Position numbers and translations under genes: made by a program. 64,000 nt of DNA from CABZJG01 sp902512685. Its GTDB lineage: Bacteria > Pseudomonadota > Alphaproteobacteria > Rhodobacterales > Rhodobacteraceae. Every line of letters begins with the position of its first letter. Positions within the stretch are counted from its first letter, which is position 1. Positions 60,493 to 64,000 of the stretch are shown piece after piece. Below the pieces are notes generated by a model. The model was not told the DNA's origin. It saw only the letters and a list, made by a program, of their open reading frames with translations, and did no database searches. The stretch spans positions 3,658,001 through 3,722,000 of the forward strand of contig CP179201.1 of the NCBI GenBank assembly GCA_051201605.1, in the 5' to 3' direction.

Positions 60493-61902
60493 TTAACACG
60501 CAAACTGATCAAGTATTGTGCTGATCTCATTAAATTTTTCATTTACCAAATGCGTGTCGTTACGGCTTTCTATGTTTAACCTTACGACGGGCTCAGTATT
60601 GGATGAACGTAGGTTGAAACGCCAATCATTAAATTCAAGGCTCACCCCGTCTGAGCGGTCTTCAATCAAAGCATCCTCTTTATAGGCATCAACAACTGCT
60701 GAAATCGCTTTAGCCGGATCAGCAATTTTAAAATTATGCTCGCCGGATGACGGGAATTTTTGCATCCGCTCTGTCAATAAAGCCGACAGCGGTTTGCCAG
60801 TGCGCCCCATCAATTCGCAAATCAAAAGCCAGGGGATCATACCGCTATCGCAATAGCTAAAGTCACGAAAATAATGGTGTGCAGACATCTCACCGCCGTA
60901 AACCGCTTTGTGTTTGCGCATCACCTGTTTGACAAAAGCATGCCCTGTTCGCGATTGTACAGCTTGCCCGCCCTTTGCAGCAATCACATCGCGCGTGTTT
61001 AATACCACGCGCGGATCATGAACGATTGCTGCAGCCGCTTCTTTGTCCAAAAATACATCCGCCAAAAGCCCGACAATATATTCACCCGGTATAAATTGTC
61101 CGGTTTCATCAAAAAAGAAACACCTGTCAAAATCACCGTCGAATGCAACACCAATATCTGCCTGTGAACCCAATACCTTTTCGCGGGTTACAGGTTGGTT
61201 TTCCACCAAAAGTGGGTTTGGAATACCATTTGGAAAGCTCGCATCCGGCTCTAAAAACTGATCTACAAAAACAAGAGGTGCTGACTGGTTTGCCAGTTCT
61301 TGTTTAATTGCAGTATAGGCAGCCGCCGCCGCACCATTGCCGCAGTTAACAACAAGCTTAAGTGGCCTGAGGCTACCTACATCTATAAAGGACAGGACTT
61401 TTTTCACATAAGCGCAGCGTGCTTCGATATGAGCGTCGCGATAGGCGCCTATCCTGGTTTGAACCTCAAAACGCCCGGCCTCGGCAACCTTATGTACTTT
61501 TGCAAGCTCACCATCCGGATCAACCGGACGAGACCCTTCTGCAACAATTTTCATCCCATTGTAGTTGATCGGGTTATGAGAAGCCGTAATTTCTATTCCA
61601 CCACCGGCACCAAAATGACTGGTTGCATTATATACTTCTTCTGTGCCCGCCAGTTTAATGTCAATCACAGCTGCACCGGCATCGCGTATCCCACTGATCA
61701 AGGCCGCAGCAAGCTCGTGCGAGCTGGCCCGTGCATCATAACCCACGACAACAGAATTTACTTTGAGAACATCAACAAAAGCCCTTCCGACCCTGTAAGC
61801 AATATCTTCATCAATGGTTTCGTTTAAAATGCCACGCAGATCGTATGCTTTAAAACAGGTGATTTCCCGAGGCGGCAAAACATCAGCCAAAATAGTATTC
61901 AT
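60493..61902 (-). CDS. Phosphomannomutase/phosphoglucomutase
   Basis: Interconverts the 6- and 1-phosphates of mannose or glucose for sugar-nucleotide synthesis. The 469-residue protein has the phosphoserine Ser108 in EITASHNPINYNGMK, the Mg loop DGDFDRC near residue 255, the sugar loop GGEMSAHHYFRDF, and the C-terminal phosphate loop RSSNTEPVVRLNIE. Full four-domain length. It lies five bases downstream of galU on the same strand, an operon for precursors of exopolysaccharide or lipopolysaccharide. Glucose versus mannose preference cannot be told. Confidence 0.93.
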   Translation of the reverse strand: MNTILADVLPPREITCFKAYDLRGILNETIDEDIAYRVGRAFVDVLKVNSVVVGYDARASSHELAAALISGIRDAGAAVIDIKLAGTEEVYNATSHFGAGGGIEITASHNPINYNGMKIVAEGSRPVDPDGELAKVHKVAEAGRFEVQTRIGAYRDAHIEARCAYVKKVLSFIDVGSLRPLKLVVNCGNGAAAAAYTAIKQELANQSAPLVFVDQFLEPDASFPNGIPNPLLVENQPVTREKVLGSQADIGVAFDGDFDRCFFFDETGQFIPGEYIVGLLADVFLDKEAAAAIVHDPRVVLNTRDVIAAKGGQAVQSRTGHAFVKQVMRKHKAVYGGEMSAHHYFRDFSYCDSGMIPWLLICELMGRTGKPLSALLTERMQKFPSSGEHNFKIADPAKAISAVVDAYKEDALIEDRSDGVSLEFNDWRFNLRSSNTEPVVRLNIESRNDTHLVNEKFNEISTILDQFAC

Positions 61903-61907
61903 AATTT

Positions 61908-62729
61908 TTAATCTCTTTGCTTAGCGACATGTAAAATGGCATCTAGGTATCCGGTAACTGATCCACAATCAAACCGTGGATCTTTTAACATGACAGAGCT
62001 AACTTTCCCTGCAGCTGCCTGTTTATCAATGGCTTCTGCTAGCTGAATTTCACCGCCCACACCGCATTCTTGATGTCTAAGGATATCAAATATATCCGGA
62101 GTTAAGACATAACGCCCGATTGAAGCCAGAAGGGAGGGCGCATTTTCCGGGGATGGCTTTTCAATCAATCCACATATTTTTCCGGGTGTTACATCAGGCT
62201 CTATAATTCCGTATTTGGGAACATCCACCGGGTCTACAGCCATAACCGATAGTTGAGTGTTTCCCGTTTTCTCATAGGCAGCAACCAACTCGGCGGTAAC
62301 CCCGGGTCCCTTACAAGGAATAAAATCATCTGCCAATAAAACAGCAAACGGTTCATCCCCCACGACCCGCGCAGCACAGGCGACTGCATGGCCTAACCCC
62401 AATTGCTCGGCTTGGCGAACAAAAATACACTCAACATTCGTGGGCAGAATATTGCGCACCAAATCAGCGGCAGCATTTTTGCCTTTTTTTCGAAGCGCGC
62501 CTTCCAATTCAGGATTGCTATCGAAATGGTCTTCAATGGCGCGTTTATTTCGCCCAGTCACAAAAATCAGAGTATCAATCCCGGCTGCAACCGCTTCTTC
62601 TGCCGCGTATTGAATCAACGGTTTATCGATGACCGGCAAAAGCTCTTTGGGCATTGCTTTCGTAGCGGGTAAAAACCGTGTCCCAAATCCAGCCACCGGA
62701 AACACTGCTTTTCGAATTTTTTGTCTCAT
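61908..62729 (-). CDS. galU: UTP-glucose-1-phosphate uridylyltransferase
   Basis: Makes UDP-glucose from UTP and glucose 1-phosphate. The 273-residue protein has VAGFGTRFLPATKAMPKELL at the N terminus (nucleotide loop), ELLPVIDKPLIQYAAEEA, and the sugar-binding GKICGLIEKPSPENAPS region. Length and motif order are standard for bacterial GalU. It precedes the phosphomannomutase gene by five bases. Product UDP-glucose may feed the capsule export machinery at 40.6-42.9 kb. Confidence 0.95.
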   Translation of the reverse strand: MRQKIRKAVFPVAGFGTRFLPATKAMPKELLPVIDKPLIQYAAEEAVAAGIDTLIFVTGRNKRAIEDHFDSNPELEGALRKKGKNAAADLVRNILPTNVECIFVRQAEQLGLGHAVACAARVVGDEPFAVLLADDFIPCKGPGVTAELVAAYEKTGNTQLSVMAVDPVDVPKYGIIEPDVTPGKICGLIEKPSPENAPSLLASIGRYVLTPDIFDILRHQECGVGGEIQLAEAIDKQAAAGKVSSVMLKDPRFDCGSVTGYLDAILHVAKQRD

Positions 62730-63021
62730 TACCGTGTTATTCCTGGCGGTATAGTAAATCTAATAACTTCAAACTGGGTACAATTTATGCGCAAGCCATT
62801 TGGTGTGGATGCATCACAACCCTTGGCCAGAATATCTACCAGCCCTCTTCCCTGTTCACAATCGTTTTGCTAAATTTTTCATATCCGTTATCGTCAGAAC
62901 ACAGCTTTATTAAACTATGGGATTTCATTTGTTGCTTTTTCTTAGGACAAACATCCTTGCTTGATAAATTCCCTATTGCTAGGGTTTGTTTGATTTTTCT
63001 TTAATGTAAGTCGAGTTACCC

Positions 63022-63804
63022 ATGCAAAAGCTCAATGATATTGTTGATCTGGACACCTACCCCATTGAAAATACAACCTTTGGTGAACGATGTTTAAATA
63101 TTTTGAATAGTGAAGGCGTTTTAACATTATCGGGATTTTTGCGACAAAATGTGATTGAAAAACTTGTTGAAGAGGCCGAGTTACAAAAGCAAAATGCCTA
63201 TTTTACCACTTCTACGCATAATGTTTACCTCACTCCAAAGCGCTCTGACCTAGAGGCAGAGCATGTCTTCAACCGCCAGCTTTGTTCCTCCAAAGGCTGT
63301 ATTACCACAGATCAGGTGCCGCCAGACTCGTATCTACACACAGTTTATAACGCTGAAATTTTTCGCCAGTTTATAGCAGCGGTTGTGGGTGAAAATAAGC
63401 TTTATGAATATGCGGATCCCTTATCCTCTATCAATGTACACTTTGCCAGCGAAGGTCAGGAATTAAACTGGCATTTTGATAATTCCGAATTTGCTATCAC
63501 TTTACTGCTTCAATCCCCTAAAGCTGGCGGCAGGTTTGAATATGTTAAAGATTTGCGCCGCGCTGAGCAGGACGATATGAATTATGCCGGTGTAGAAGCT
63601 GTTCTCGATGAAAAAGCCATGCCCTCATATCTCAAAGTAGAGCCCGGAACTCTGGTATTATTCAGAGGGCGGAACTCCATGCATCGCGTAACCCCAACTA
63701 AGGGGGATCAGACCCGTATTTTGGTGGTTTTTGCCTATAACTCAGAACCCGGCATCGCCCTTTCGGAATCTGCCCGTATGACATTTTTTGGTCGATTGGG
63801 ATAA
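63022..63804 (+). CDS. 2-oxoglutarate/Fe(II)-dependent oxygenase-like protein
   Basis: A 260-residue protein with a double-stranded beta-helix core. The iron facial triad is His151-x-Asp153 (LNWHFDNSEFAITLLLQ) and a distal His221 (SMHRVTP), with Arg near 231 (DQTRILVVF) placed to bind 2-oxoglutarate. Because the Asp is retained, hydroxylation is expected rather than the halogenation seen in relatives where it is Gly or Ala. The YFTTSTHNVYLTP stretch suggests the family that acts on free amino acids or small molecules. No partner gene is close, so substrate is unknown. It is divergent from galU with 292 bp between starts. Confidence 0.83.
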   Translation: MQKLNDIVDLDTYPIENTTFGERCLNILNSEGVLTLSGFLRQNVIEKLVEEAELQKQNAYFTTSTHNVYLTPKRSDLEAEHVFNRQLCSSKGCITTDQVPPDSYLHTVYNAEIFRQFIAAVVGENKLYEYADPLSSINVHFASEGQELNWHFDNSEFAITLLLQSPKAGGRFEYVKDLRRAEQDDMNYAGVEAVLDEKAMPSYLKVEPGTLVLFRGRNSMHRVTPTKGDQTRILVVFAYNSEPGIALSESARMTFFGRLG

Positions 63805-64000
63805 GTTTGCTCACCTCAAGTCGCATCTATGTAAGGCCATGTGGCTAGATCTTAGGCAAGAAATGCCTATCGGTTCAAAACCGCTCGCAAAAGCAATGAT
63901 TGCCTCTTGGATAATTCCTAGAGGGATGTTCTATCACACGCCTTCAATATTTTGAATTTTAGCGCCGCCCACTTAATTGACGTAGCAAAAAGATATTTGA

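Noticed and set aside
1..64000. tRNA, rRNA, CRISPR arrays, insertion sequences, prophage genes, defence systems
   Set aside because: None were recognised on reading both strands. All long ORFs were assigned to chromosomal-type genes, and no transposase, integrase, toxin-antitoxin or Cas-like protein is present.
63805..64000. A further gene at the right edge
   Set aside because: The last 196 bases have no supported start, ribosome-binding site or recognisable protein stretch; a gene could begin beyond the window.

Overview
The window looks like a chromosomal segment of a marine Rhodobacterales (Roseobacter-group) alphaproteobacterium. This is inferred from gene families and gene order: hemE/hemC divergent, HDAC-like/xseB/ispA/dxs, serC-serA, a capsule-type chain-length protein with the N-terminal extension typical of the group, and a split Mrp antiporter operon. 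Base composition is near 50 % GC by eye, low for the family, which suggests a pelagic lineage; I cannot name the species. I see no rRNA, tRNA, CRISPR array, insertion sequence, phage gene or origin. Almost all of the window is densely packed core metabolism.

Layout. Positions 1-6.2 kb hold heme genes (hemE partial, hemC, hemF), an FAD-linked hydroxyacid dehydrogenase, an SDR with an altered active site, an RsmC-like methyltransferase and clpS. From 6.7 to 17.4 kb are a SPOR-domain D,D-carboxypeptidase, a BKACE plus ThDP-enzyme pair, an NDUFS4-like complex I subunit, uvrB, a VOC protein, trhO, a metallophosphatase and an SPFH/Band-7-like gene cut by an in-frame amber codon. From 17.5 to 21.7 kb is serine synthesis (serC-serA, and serB separately). 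msrB-msrA and a DMT exporter follow. From 23.7 to 32.6 kb lies a polyamine module: amine oxidase-like flavoprotein, GntR regulator, class III aminotransferase, and a PotA/PotD/PotB/PotC-type importer with unusually long permeases. From 32.7 to 36.7 kb is the HDAC-like/xseB/ispA/dxs isoprenoid operon. From 36.7 to 42.9 kb are an epimerase, a methyltransferase, a hybrid histidine kinase and a KpsE/KpsT pair without a visible permease gene. From 43.1 to 50.8 kb is a ten-gene Mrp-type cation/proton antiporter operon. From 51.1 to 55.3 kb are a MarR regulator, a nitrilase-family amidase, grxC, comF, an NDUFAF5-like protein and hemH. From 55.4 to 60.5 kb are an unknown protein and a dicarboxyl-type beta-oxidation cluster resembling pimF-pimC-pimD. 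From 60.5 to 63.8 kb are phosphomannomutase, galU and a 2-oxoglutarate/iron oxygenase.

Regulation visible in the sequence. A 14-bp palindrome occurs twice at the GntR/aminotransferase locus, once beside the -35 box of the gntR promoter and once inside the aminotransferase promoter, which marks it as the likely GntR operator. The potD leader carries two interleaved perfect 7-bp stems, a pseudoknot-type arrangement placed directly before the ribosome-binding site. The serC leader carries a C/G-rich hairpin and arms that could pair with the start codon, consistent with the alphaproteobacterial serC RNA motif. Strong hairpins lie after the SPFH/serA pair, after the aminotransferase, between potD and potB, and after hemH.

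The best candidates for something undescribed are the potD leader RNA, the amber-split SPFH gene with a ribosome-binding site spanning the stop codon, and the small two-helix protein inside the split Mrp operon.
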